Assembly (NCBI RefSeq): GCF_963966145.1
Contig: NC_091048.1
Location: forward strand, 868,001 to 932,000
Origin: Tenebrio molitor
Lineage: Eukaryota; Arthropoda; Insecta; Coleoptera; Tenebrionidae
Reading direction: 5' to 3'
Length of the DNA stretch: 64,000 nucleotides
Position 1 is the first letter of the stretch; the number at the start of each line of letters is the position of its first letter. This document shows, piece by piece, positions 33,380-43,874 of this stretch. Under the pieces are notes generated by a model. That model searched no databases. It was not told the origin of the DNA and saw only the letters and a list, made by a program, of their open reading frames with translations. Position numbers and translations under genes: made by a program.

Positions 33380-33404
33380 GCCCCACGTTGTGGGCGTCAA
33401 AATT
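33148..33404 (-). repeat. About 52-bp repeat ladder next to the primer site
   Basis: The word CGTCAAAATTTGTG recurs at about 33,149, 33,202, 33,254 and 33,394, with a variant CGAAAATTTGTGG near 33,340; one more lies at about 32,414. Spacing is 52-53 bp except for one longer gap of about 87. The last unit runs into the LTR, so its word covers the junction of LTR and primer site. Confidence 0.8.
33380..33399 (-). other. Candidate tRNA-Lys primer-binding site
   Basis: Minus strand reads TGACGCCCACAACGTGGGGC. The classical primer site complementary to the 3' end of tRNA-Lys-1,2 is TGGCGCCCAACGTGGGGC; this one differs by one base and a two-base insertion. It lies five bases from the LTR end. The change in the TGG that should pair with CCA suggests decay or a different tRNA isoform. 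Confidence 0.5.
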
Positions 33405-35894
33405 TGTGTGACCAAAAGTTGGCCAGTGACAGCTCCGGGCTCTCAGGGGGTTTTCGGGGCATAGGGCGTGGGTTCGGATTATAAAAAAAATGGGCGCCAG
33501 GCAGCTATTGTCTTGAGCTGGTTGTTAAGCTTGTCCAGCTGCCGGGACAAGTGCTCAGTTTCTCGGATGCTTCGGAGTCAATACGAAAGAACTTAATTCC
33601 TTGCGAATTAAATAATTGGTTTATTCAATTTTTGTCCAACAGTCCAGGAAATTCGAAATGCTTACTTAAGTGTGCACTGGTCCGTGGAATTGGCAACGTT
33701 ACTCTACGTAATTTTGTTAATTGAAATTTCGAACCAGTTCACATTAATGATCTTATTCAATACCTTATTCTGGTCTTATCAAGAAAGCTTTCCTTTACAG
33801 GTGACCTTGTAACTTATTTGTGAATAAACTTAAAATTAATACAACTCCGATGAAAAAAAAAAACGAAAGGAAAATCTGTTGCATGCGTGAAACAAGAATG
33901 AAGCGCAGTCTTCTGCTTTCATAAATTTACAACGTTAATTTAACATCGATTCTATAATTGAAAAAATTGCAAATTTACTGGAAGTAGAAGAACTGCTACT
34001 AATAATTGAAATGTGAAATTTGAAAACTTGAGCTTTGTGAGGTCTTTCTAAAAATTTGAAATTATTGAAATGCGAGATTTTTACAAATTGAAACGGTTCT
34101 AAATATTGAGAAGCGGGATATTTGAGGCGTTCTTTGATTTTTCGCAAATCCGCAATTAAATTGTGCGACTTATCTTACGCCGGTAACGTGGTGTGACCTT
34201 GACGATTTTCTTTAGTCCTTGGTGAAACGGTACGTGGTCCGATGACCTTAATGGACGGTTTGCGGTCTGGCGACGACCACTCTGACGAACGATGCGGCGA
34301 CGAATGACCCTAAAGAATAACGTTCCTGGTCCGAACTATCGCCCCAAATAACGATGACTGGTCCGGCTGACCCTAAAGAACAACGTTCCTGGTCCGAACT
34401 ATCGCCCCAAATAACGATGACTGGTCCGGCTGACCCTAAAGAACAACGTTCCTGGTCCGGCTGACCCTAAAGAACAACGTTCCTGGTCCGGCTGACCCTA
34501 AAGAACAACTCCTAACGAATTGTCGTTAGTGTTGCGAAACTCAATCGATTCGGTAATTACCTTTCCGCTGAAAGGGGTTGCTTCTCGATAATTCGAAGGA
34601 GGACTTTCCGGTTCTCCTTCGCGGTACGGTAACGGTAATCCGGCTCGAACTACCCCTAACGGACGAAAATTAGTGAAGTGAATTCGCTAATGAAGGATAA
34701 TTACCTCTATCTCGCTAGATGACGAGGGGTTTCTCGACCACGGCAAAACGGTAAACGGTAAAACGGTAAATCTTCGGGCTCCTCGACGGCCCCGAAGGCT
34801 GGCAGCGCCGGACGATAAGCGCCATGGCGTTCGGCAATCCACCCACAGGGATGATTGCGGATCCCGAACGCCACGCACGTGATTCGCAGCTCGCGACTTG
34901 CGGCACCTGCCGCCCGCTCGGCGGTCGCCGACCGAGTCCTCTTTAATTTCCGCTCGCGATCGGTTTTTTTTTTTTGCTACCCCCTGCTCTAGGAGATCAA
35001 CCCGAAAGATCTGGACCTTATTCCGTTGGGCGATAAGGCGTACCGGTTATTGTACTGACCGCGCATCTTGATGACAACTTCCGGCGATCCTACACTTGCA
35101 CGCTAAATGACAGATGGTCGAACATGGCGCCGGTTTGTTTACGTTGGACTTCACCGATCGAAAAATCCGGATGTCGAAGCGGTAATGTGTCGGTGAGTCC
35201 ACGCGTAACACACGATAGATGTTGACGGCAATTTCCCGCAGGATCTCAAAAGGTTGGACACCACAAGGATGAAGGAAGAAGGTTAGGGAAAAGAAGAGAA
35301 GAAGATAACTTTCCGGCAAGTCACGGGAACAAAAGGGAATCGGAATTAACTTTGCCGTACGGTTACCCGAGCTGAGAAGAAGAAGAGGAAGGATTGAAGG
35401 AAAAGGAAAGGAGAAAGAAGAAAAAAGCGAACGATGAATAGATAGGCCGCAGCTAGACAGCCTAGAGGCGTGAGGCCACCTCAGCCTAAAATTTAGGGGC
35501 TAACATGTGTGATTCCAGCCGCCCCAAAACTGGCTGGCACAAAGACTCTACAATGAAAACTCTAAAGAAACCGCGAAAGAAACAAACGAAAACCGAAAGT
35601 GAAACTGAAAGCGAAACCGAAATAAAACTGAAAGTGATCCGATAAACAAAAATGAACCCTGAACCGATAAACTCAAAATGAATTGACTGACGGCACAAAC
35701 AAACTGAATTATTTCGAAATGAGCGTCCCCAAAAAAGGTTACGGCAGGGTGGGCGCGTCGCGACGTCATATGCCGTGCGTTGTGTTGCTTGTTCCTGATC
35801 TTCGAACAGCGATCTTATTGTCCCGCGAGCATAAGTAGGACCTCTTGGCCTCCTACCCCGGCCAAAACGAATAGTGGCACTTTGACCTGCTACA
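33405..35894 (-). repeat. Giant LTR, copy 2 (5' LTR on the minus strand)
   Basis: Partner of 29,835-32,324. It ends at GCTACA on the plus strand, followed by unrelated DNA (CTTTAATTAG), whereas copy 1 is followed by the polypurine tract. Confidence 0.8.
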
Positions 35895-35898
35895 CTTT

Positions 35899-36480
35899 AA
35901 TTAGAAAAGTACCTGCAAATGCCAACGGTTGGAAGTTCACTGGTTCCTAAAGAGAGTGAACGTTTTAATGTAAGGAATTAGAAGTGTATTGTAAAATTCA
36001 ATAGCTTTTTCAGACGACAAATAAACTACAACTGAGAACAGAAAAAGCTAATAACTGAAATTCATGAGGAATAGTTAAATTAATTTTAAAAAATTGAAAA
36101 TTGTACGTAGAAGGTAAAGAAATATTTGGTGCTACCGTGTTGTGACTATTAATAAATTAGGTAAAATTTTAACCAAAACCTATTTATTTGTCGTTATCCA
36201 TATATCGTCCTATCAGTCCGCATATTTAAAACAAAATTTAATGAAAGTATTTTTTTTTTTAATTAGAAAAAGTTCTAATAGAGGTTCTGAGGTTCAAGAT
36301 ATGAACTTGTTTGCGGTTTTTCCATTAAAAAAATTGGGAAAAGCAGTTACCTCATAGGAAGAAAGTCCAAGGCAAGGAAGTCACAACCAACAATTATAGA
36401 AACGTTAATTAAACTTGTAACAATTTGCCTACATAAATTAAAATTGGACAGATTGTGAAAAAATGTATATTTCTGTTAAA
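35899..36480. other. AT-rich spacer, nothing recognised
   Basis: A/T-rich DNA with no paired repeats or gene. Confidence 0.6.
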
Positions 36481-36815
36481 TAATAGTTATTTACATAATT
36501 AGTGGGATAAAAGCAATATTACAGGACTCGAGTGTGAAGATTGCACGAGTTTCCTGTAATATGCTTTAGCCCACGTGTTATGTACAAAATTTTATCTAAG
36601 ACCGCCCCAAATTAAAAAAATAAATCTTATCAATTGATTTTCGCCAGTGAAATATGTAAATGAGTTTCATTACCGCACTCAGTGGGATAAGAATTTACTC
36701 ATTTATCCCACTGAGTGCGGTAATGAAACTCACTACCTCACTGAGTGAGGTAATGAAGTTCTTATCCCACTCAAAATTAGTGGGATAAGTATCATTTATC
36801 CCACGTGATTAGATA
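36481..36815. repeat. Cluster of interleaved palindromes
   Basis: Three hairpins in 335 bp. First, 36,503-36,574: GTGGGATAAAAGCAATATTA pairs with TAATATGCTTTAGCCCAC, with CACGAG-type words at the loop. Second, 36,661-36,732: two 30-bp arms that pair without mismatch around a 12-bp loop (arm starts TGAGTTTCATTACCGCACTC). Third, 36,733-36,804: CTCACTGAGTGAG and CTTATCCCACT/AGTGGGATAAG overlap each other. The word GTGGGATAA or its complement occurs at least six times. The first hairpin has the outer ends TAATAGTTATTTAC (36,481-36,494) and TGTACAAAAT, shared with hairpins at 166, 48,035, 56,112 and 57,107. Confidence 0.88.
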
Positions 36816-37698
36816 AAAGAAATAATTCCATTGGAATTACAGAATTACAAATCAATATGCTGGGATAGCTTTATATTTTATGTTAAACATAAACTGTTTC
36901 AAGGATAATTCACTTTATTCTCTTCTGAAGTACGAAAAGACCCCAGATGGGTAATTTGTTCTAAAATGTGTTCCTTGAGCTTTCATTAAAATAAACACTT
37001 CGGCTACTTTTTTGCTTTAGTGATTTTAGTTGCAAACATTGACAGTTGTAACGTGAAAAAACGTGATAAAAAGTGATGTTTTTGCCAATTCTGAAGAAGG
37101 CAGTACAAAAAAGAAGAAACGAGGAAAATGTGGTTTATATTCTAGGAACACGTATAGTTTATTAGATAAGTGAAGCAGTTGGGTAAGGTAATATTTTGTA
37201 GCTGACGAGTGATTTGCACAAAACAATTTTCAAACAGTGATGCCTTGTCAGATTTGAATCTAATCTAACAGTTATTTGAAGATTGATGTGCAATTATTTT
37301 TGGATACAAGCAAACACCGATTTTCTATATTTAGCAAGCTCACATTTACAAAGTTTTGCTTTAAATGATAACATTTTTAATCTCATAAATACATCAAAAT
37401 CTTTTGGATCTATACTCACACCAGGTGTCTACACGTACCAAAATAAGGTATCTAAAAATACATTGCACGTAATAGAACAAAAGTACAATAAAATGTTGTT
37501 TTACTGAATTGTTTAAGTAAGATCTGTAAAGAGACAATCATTTAAAAGTATACTAAACCCTTTTAAGACTATTTAATTCGCAGTACGTAATATTTTTGTT
37601 TTACAATACAAACATTTCCGATAAATACCGCGAATGCTTGCAGCCACGTTGAATGACAAGTACATATTTATATTTAAAATATTATCAGTATTATTAAA
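36816..37698. other. AT-rich spacer, nothing recognised
   Basis: Short frames only; none shows a domain. Confidence 0.55.
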
Positions 37699-37700
37699 TA

Positions 37701-38421
37701 CGGTGCGATCGAAAATTAAAAAAATCGAGAAGGCCGTTATTGATACGGTTTAGTTGGCAACGTGTAAAAATTTAATTCAAATGTCATCAGATGTCATTAC
37801 AATAGTAACTGTCATTATTATTTATTATTGATTGTTAAAATTTGCTATTTCAATATGTTTACTTTAGAGCAAAACATGTTCATTGTGCAGTGTTACTTCA
37901 GAAATGGAGAAAAACTTGAGAACGGCGAATGGTCCTATTCGACACCTCGAGTTTTTGAGGAATTTCAACAAAAGTTTCTGAACTTTCAAGGCACTTACCA
38001 ACAACTTGCCTTGATTATTTTGTTTTTCCATACCTGAAAAACAACGTGTTCAAAAACAGGCCTGGCACAATAATTCCCGAATTAATGCAAGTAATTACTG
38101 ATGACTGCAATTTAATTGATGTCCCGACTTTGAGAATGTCATTTGAAAACATGAAGCGAAGAGTAACATTATGGGGTTCACCGTTGAATAAAGACGCGGG
38201 AGTTTTAAATCTTATTGTTTCATTGCACTAGGTGAAGAAATTCTTTTACAACCGACAGGTCACACATAATTTACTCCTTTATGAAAATCAAGATTTCAAC
38301 GTTCTCAAAATCATCAACCTAACTTTTAAGACTGACATCATTCTGATAATTAAAATCTTAACGAATTGCCAATTGAAATTTTTGGTCACTGCCAATTATA
38401 TTTTTTGTTTCGATCTCACGG
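37701..38421 (+). mobile_element. Internally deleted mariner/IS630-like transposon
   Basis: A 721-bp element with ends CGGTGCGATCGAAA and TTTCGATCTCACGG and TA at 37,699-37,700 and 38,422-38,423. The interior has the two ends of a transposase gene joined by loss of the middle, so it is a non-autonomous deletion derivative whose parent is recognisable. Confidence 0.85.
37855..38231 (+). pseudogene. Transposase with the catalytic middle deleted
   Basis: From the ATG at about 37,855 the frame starts MFTLEQNMFIVQCYFRNGEK, the pattern of the N-terminal helix-turn-helix (DUF4817-type) of mariner/IS630-like insect transposases. About 60 codons later a frame change brings in the C-terminal part: LDYFVFPYLKNNVFKNRPG from about 38,010, where the Asp at 38,013-38,015 corresponds to the last catalytic residue in the usual DF-x-LW-x-YLK motif, then ELMQVITDDCNLIDVPTLRM and FENMKRRV, the typical C-terminal helix with the asparagine/arginine-rich MxxRxxxC-like end. 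The first two catalytic Asp residues and roughly 200 codons are missing. It is dead, but both ends are clear. Confidence 0.7.
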
Positions 38422-38423
38422 TA

Positions 38424-39758
38424 CAATAGTATTACAAATTAATACAATCAGTATTATTAAATGTAGTAACATGTATTGATATCTCGCAGTTTTAAAAAAA
38501 GAAGGTTTCAATTTATGTACTTAATTAAGTAACAAAGCAGAGGAATTCAGTGATTGATAAATAAAGAGTAATTATCAGAAAATTAAAATTCAATGTCATT
38601 ATTGGTTTGTAGGTGACTATGACGATAACTCAAATAATTTGTGGGAGGTCAGCGCTACTGTAAATGAAAGTGGTCCGAAGATCACTCCTGGTGGTATCCC
38701 ATTAGTATGAAATATGTACCGTCTTACATTTTTACTTCCATGTTCCGTAAGGAAATTGCATTACGGCCATGGAATCGACACATCGTGTCCGAGATAAGGT
38801 CAGATTCTGACAATCCTCAGAACATAAAGAAAAATGGGTTTTCGCAAGTCTGTCAAATTTTCTTTCGTTCACAATAATTTTTGTGAATCTCGAGGAGTAT
38901 TGATTTTCGTGCCAATCGCATCGCTGGCTTCTTTTCTCTACATCATTTTAATGAGTTTGTTTTTATAGTTCGTATAGGACTAATTTTGTAAGAAATAGTC
39001 AGTTGTAAACAAAATGGGTCCTAATATAATACCTTGTGGAGTTACTCTATATTTACTGCAGTATCTTGAATTACGTGTGGCATTTAAATGGTCTCGAGAA
39101 AACCCAAGGCATTTAGAATAAAAATATATTTAAAAACATTTTTGATATTTTGTTCAGCCCTGATTACCCTTCCCCACTAATTAAAGTGAATTATTTGAGT
39201 CGGCTGTACATAACAAAAAATTGCGGCAAAATCGACGATCAAAGATGCATTACAAGCATATCCAGCTTCCACCATTTTGCCCCCATCAATTATGCCAGCT
39301 TTCCAGGAAAAGCGTTAGCCTAGGCAGAAACCGAGGGATGGGGCGCGTATGCGCTGCAGGACAATCGATACAGGACCCTATCCTTGTGAAAGTTCACGGT
39401 CGCACTTTACCGGGAAGTGTGGCTCCGTTCATTCACAAGTCACTTCCGAGGATGGTTTAACGAGGAGACACTACTACGCAGCTTCCCATGCAAATATCTT
39501 TCTTCGATAGCCTTATCGATTAGCAGCGCCCTGCTAATCTGCGATCGCAAGTTATGCAATGCAAATTTAGTTAAGTAATTGTGTGAAAGTTGCAAGTCAT
39601 GTTTGTGACGGTATTGGGTCACAACACTCACAACGAAAATGATTTTTTATGTTACATCGCCACACGTACAGTACGCAGGGGACATCATAATCAAGTAAAC
39701 ATTCGGATGTGCGACGTTTAGAGCGTCAATGCATAAACGCAATTGAGAAAAATTTATA
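38424..39758. other. Unique DNA with one degraded coding-like patch
   Basis: Mostly A/T-rich. At 39,205-39,560 base composition is more balanced and the plus strand reads as a coding-like run broken by stops (INYASFPGKALA, stop, AETEGWGAYALQDNRYRTLS, stop, and on). This could be a relic of a metabolic or transposon gene; I cannot name it. Confidence 0.35.
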
Positions 39759-39759
39759 T

Positions 39760-40396
39760 TTTTTTAGTATACTGTGCTGGTAGTAGGTGTCTACCTGCTT
39801 GACGACGAGTCCGGTAGACACATGTTTATGGTCTAGTCCGTTTTACTTTCCACCGCGGCCGGTAGCAAATGTCAAATAATTTGTCAGATTTACACATGTT
39901 TATGGTCTAGTCCGTTTTACTTTCTACGGCGGCCGGTAGCAAATGTCAAATAATTTGTCAGATTTATTGGATTTTATTTATTTAAAAATTAAATGTACAA
40001 TTACTTATGTCATTGAAATGGTTTTCTAAAGGCAAGCATTACCCTTTGTCAATCCAAACAACTGTATTTCGTATTCTCCAATTGTAGAACAACTTGTACT
40101 CTGTGAAATATCTTCCCGATGATTTTTGGAGCAATAAGTTTGATCGCGCACTATCTACCTTCTCCAAAAGGTGGTCTGGGAAGAAAACTTGACTTCTGCT
40201 TCGGTTCGGTTGTGAGAATTTATTTTGTTAAAGGAAGTTAGCGCAAATGAAAGAAATCACATGAAAAACTTTGACAGACTGAATTTTGATGAATCGTTTG
40301 TTATCATAGTAACAAGGCATAGCAATCTTTTTCAAAGCCAAATTTTTTTATTTAAATTTATTTTCTTTTAAATAATTGTCTCAGTATACTAAAAAA
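39760..40396. mobile_element. Possible TIR element with 15-bp ends
   Basis: TTTTTTAGTATACTG at 39,760-39,774 is matched exactly by CAGTATACTAAAAAA at 40,382-40,396. The interval has a 74-bp tandem repeat but no coding frame. The target duplication is not clear, so this could also be two neighbouring elements. Confidence 0.4.
39818..39966 (+). repeat. Tandem repeat, two copies of 74 bp
   Basis: Starts at 39,818 and 39,892 with ACACATGTTTATGGTCTAGT; the units differ mainly at TCCACCGCGG against TCTACGGCGG. The unit resembles one arm of the hairpin at 40,399-40,521 (CCGGTAGACNCATNTTATGG, then CTAGT). Confidence 0.9.
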
Positions 40397-40398
40397 TC

Positions 40399-40521
40399 TT
40401 GTACGTCACACGACCGGTAGACGCATTATGGCCTCGCTAGTTTACAAGTCTCGCCCTATCGGGCTCGACCTGTAATTCACTAGCTCGTCCATAAAAACGT
40501 TACTACCGGTCTTGTAACGTA
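40399..40521. repeat. Imperfect hairpin, CCGGTAG family
   Basis: GACCGGTAGACGCATTATGG...CTAGTTTACAAGTCTCGCCC on the left pairs with GGGCTCGACCTGTAATTCAC...CCATAAAAACGTTACTACCGGTC on the right around a short CTATC loop. About 58-bp arms with several mismatches. Confidence 0.8.
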
Positions 40522-40754
40522 AATAGCTATTGTTGGGTTAAGGTCCAGGTTTGAAAGCTTAGAATTAAGAAAATAAAATTTAGTGGGCTCGATTTAGTTC
40601 GCACTTTAGAAATAACTGACAAGAATTTGTTGACCAGAGGTGGATGGTGTGACAAAAACAAATATCTAAAAATAAAAATCTGACCAAGAGTAAATGCATT
40701 ATTAATAATTTATTTTATGTACAATTTTTAAAAATAAAGAGTATTTAGTAAATA

Positions 40755-41251
40755 CAGGGTGTTTTTGAAAGTTGTGCAGAAATTTTAACCACGAGCTACT
40801 GGCTTCATGTAGAACTCAGAAAAAATATTTAAAAAATTCTATGTCAAAAAGTAAAATGACAATTATTTTTTGAGCTACAATTTTTTTTTAGTTGCTTTTA
40901 GTCTTCTACGTTGTTCCACAACCTGGTAGGTAAAATTTCGCCACATTTTAAAAATACACCCTTGTATATCATGTTTTGCTTTCTTGTAATGAAACGTTAT
41001 TCGTTTTTTAATATAGGTATCTGGTTTTTCAAGAAATTATTTTTATAAAATGTACGCCAATGCGAAGTAACCTATTGAAAATATGCTTTAAAACAAGGAA
41101 ACCGCATTGGTGTATGTTTTATAAAACATGATATTCAAGGGTGTAAATGTCATTTTATTTTTTGACAGAATTTTTTAAATATTTTTTCCGAGTTCTACAT
41201 GAAGCCAGTAGCTCGTGGTTAAAATTTCTGCACAACTTTCAAAACACCCTG
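40755..41251. mobile_element. TIR element, CAGGGTGTTTTTGAAAG family, full copy
   Basis: A 497-bp element with TA at 40,753-40,754 and 41,252-41,253. Arms of about 110 bp: CAGGGTGTTTTTGAAAGTTG and its complement at the other end, continuing through CTACTGGCTTCATGTAGAAC on both sides. A truncated copy is at 5,331-5,515. Non-coding. Confidence 0.9.
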
Positions 41252-41253
41252 TA

Positions 41254-41645
41254 TATTTCGCCATTCCTTGTTCTTATTTTTTTTTTTACCTTTTCTTGAT
41301 CAGAAGTATTCCACATGATCATTATTACATTATTATCTTAATATTTAATGATATTTACAAAAAAGTGTAGGTGTAAGCAAATAAAAGCAGATGTTTGTGC
41401 AAAATCTGAAATATATCCACAACTATTTAAAAAAAACATCAGAAATTACGTTGAACAACTTACGTATAAGCCTGGGAAATTTTAAAAAACGATCAATAAA
41501 TGTCTGCGGTTGGGCGATCAATGTATTTGTCCAGTTAATATTTTATGAAGTTTGTCAGAACACTTTTATTTAAAAATGTATAGGTATATTTTTTCATTTT
41601 AATAAATGCACGCATTTATTTTAGAAGCCGAAACACTGGTTATGT
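41254..41645. other. AT-rich spacer, nothing recognised
   Basis: A/T-rich DNA between two TIR elements. Confidence 0.6.
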
Positions 41646-41646
41646 A

Positions 41647-41995
41647 AAGTCCATTCAAAAATCAAAAAACCACCACCTGTTGAGCTTTAGATTGGTAAAA
41701 TTTAAAAAACCCTAGGTAGATATTTTTTCATACTATGTTGGTAACTATAAATTATGACATTTATTTGATTCAAAATAAAATTAAATTTCGTTGATATTGT
41801 TTTATTAGCAGCACGTTTCACTTATTTATTGATTCTTATTATTTTTACTTAAACATGCCCAGAAAAACAAGACATTTAATAAACACTTAACCTCAAAATT
41901 ATAATTCTCACCAAATTTTACACTAAACAGCGTTGCCGATAGTAATTATCGAGGAAAATGCGACGTTGGTGGTTTTTTGATTTTTAAATGGACTT
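41647..41995. mobile_element. TIR element, AAGTCCATTCAAAAATC family
   Basis: A 349-bp element with ends AAGTCCATTCAAAAATCAAA and TTTGATTTTTAAATGGACTT, arms of about 31 bp reaching ACCACCACC and GGTGGT, and TA at 41,645-41,646 and 41,996-41,997. Only one copy here; non-coding. Confidence 0.88.
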
Positions 41996-41997
41996 TA

Positions 41998-43604
41998 TGT
42001 CATTGTCTTATACCTACGTTATAATAAGAATCGTAGAGTAACTTTGAAAAATATTAAAAATCTAGGCACTACTAGCGAAGAAAATTAAAGAAAGAGTCTT
42101 CACACTATAATAATAATAATAATATTTTTTTTTTTAATTTTACTTGATAGTATTATCCGTAATAGTGTATGTACTCCGGCAAAATTGCCGTGCCGCCGGG
42201 TGGAGGTGGAATACGAGAAATATAACTGTTGCCTTTTCCAAAATTATTTAAGAACTAAATATATCTTTCATTCTGTTTATTTTTCAGTTATAATAATATT
42301 TACTCTAATGTAATTTTTTCCGGTTTATCTCTTTATGCTTCATCATCGTAAATAATGATTCATTCACGAGCATACTCGTATATGACAATTTTGTTGCTTA
42401 CTTTTTCAATACTTACTAAATGTAATAAATTTTTTTTTAATTATTTGTAATACATATTTCTATTAATTCGCACGATCTACATCAAAGATCGCTTCTAATA
42501 ACATCACCTTGTTATAAATTACTAATTCTATATTGATACACATAAATATAACTTGCGTATTCGGCATTTGTATGTCCAATTCTACCCAATTTGAATTAAT
42601 TTAAAATTGTTTGAATAAGTGATGTGAACGAAATTTAATGTAATCAGTTCTTATTAGACACTCAATGTCAATTTTTTAAAAATTAAATGTCACGCTCACT
42701 ATTATTGATTTATTTATTTTTCCCTCCTATTGTATAATACTGTAATTATTAAAGTGTTTTTCATTAGATAACAGGGTTCATCACCCACGACCCGTTGAAT
42801 AATAATTACAAATATCATAGCAACTAGTTTATGAAGTCCAATCGCAAATTTTAATGCAAAGGTATCAAGTATGCAAACTAATAATAATAATGAAACTTAT
42901 TTATTAATTGCTCTTCATAACCGTAGAAAAGTATAGTATGTATTTCACTCGCGGATAATGGCTATTACTCGCTCGGAGTAACTCTCACGAGTAACAGCCA
43001 TCATTATCCGCTAGTTGAATAATATACTCTTATTGCTTCCAAATTTTATTTTGAATTCATTATAGTCCGTTCATTTATGTAACACTGCAACTGAAAATAA
43101 TTTACATGGTTAGACCTTAATCATTATCAAAATTAATTTGAAAATTATAAAATAAATATATTTAATTGGTGTTTTTTACTTTATAAGTAACTGGAGCGGA
43201 GAAAAGTTTAGAAAAAACTATATGTATTTTGAAATGCTAAAAAAATTGAAAACTTTCCGAAATTGTTAAATTTGTGTTGTTGATGAAAATGCGTTTTTTT
43301 TTGTATTTATAGGATCTGGTTGTTTCCATTGCACCTGCATTAGCGTCTCTTGGAAAGAAATTCGTTTATTTAAATGTCCCATTAAGTGATTTACAACTTG
43401 GAATTTAACCAACAATCGAATATCAAAGGTTAAAGGGATTTCCCAAATATCTTCCCACAAGTATTGCACAAGAAAACTAAAAACAGAATAGATCTGCACA
43501 GTTTTACCCATTCGCAATTAATAACCTTCACACTTGAGTTTTTAGTCTCAACAAATCTGTTCACCAGAGTGGATCAAATTGGAAACCAGCAAGAAGTTTA
43601 GTGT
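41998..43604. other. AT-rich DNA with microsatellite and one hairpin
   Basis: A TAA/TAAT microsatellite is at about 42,107-42,126. A hairpin is listed separately at 42,934-43,025. Otherwise no gene; the 83-codon minus-strand frame at 43,266-43,517 has no recognisable features. Confidence 0.55.
42934..43025. repeat. Imperfect hairpin, CTCGCGGATAATGGC type
   Basis: GCGGATAATGGCTATTACTC pairs with GAGTAACAGCCATCATTATC-CGC around a CG-rich loop (GCTCGGAGTAACTCTCAC). About 30-bp arms. Confidence 0.85.
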
Positions 43605-43606
43605 AC

Positions 43607-43872
43607 AGTCACGGCCACGGAACTTCGTCAGTTGTTGTCATTCAACTGACATTAGCTGTAAAACAGGTTTTATATATGTATTTCTAACCCCACAACGGAA
43701 TTTTTGACATGAATGTCAAAAACGTTACTGGTGGCATTTTGATTTTTATTGTGCGTGACAGATTTTGTCACAAAAATTTTGAATGTCAGTCATAATGACA
43801 ATAAAGCTTAGGCTACACAAGTTTTTTCGAACTGACAGTAAAATAACTGACGAAATTTCGTAGCCGTAACTG
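43607..43872. mobile_element. TIR element, CAGTCACGGCCACG family
   Basis: A 266-bp element with ends CAGTCACGGCCACGGAACTT and AAATTTCGTAGCCGTAACTG; TA at 43,605-43,606 and 43,873-43,874. Its ends resemble those of 2,742-3,167 and of the GTCGCGAGCAA family, so these likely come from one Tc1/mariner group. Confidence 0.85.
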
Positions 43873-43874
43873 TA

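Larger units (their letters stand above)
29835..35894 (-). mobile_element. Non-autonomous LTR element with giant LTRs, minus orientation
   Basis: A 6,060-bp structure: two direct copies of a 2,490-bp sequence (29,835-32,324 and 33,405-35,894, offset 3,570) around 1,080 bp of interior. Read on the minus strand the repeat starts TGTAGCAGGTC and ends ...ACA, so it has TGT...ACA ends. On that strand a polypurine tract (GAGGAGGGGGG) lies directly before the downstream copy, and a sequence close to the tRNA-Lys primer site lies five bases after the upstream copy. These four features together support a retrotransposon. The interior has no gag or pol, so it resembles large retrotransposon derivatives (LARDs). 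Flanking bases ATTT (29,831-29,834) and CTTT (35,895-35,898) match at three of four positions, which is not a convincing target duplication. A tandem segmental duplication is the alternative. Confidence 0.7.

Noticed and set aside
35895..35898. Target duplication of the giant-LTR element
   Set aside because: CTTT against ATTT on the other side: one mismatch in four bases is too weak to claim.
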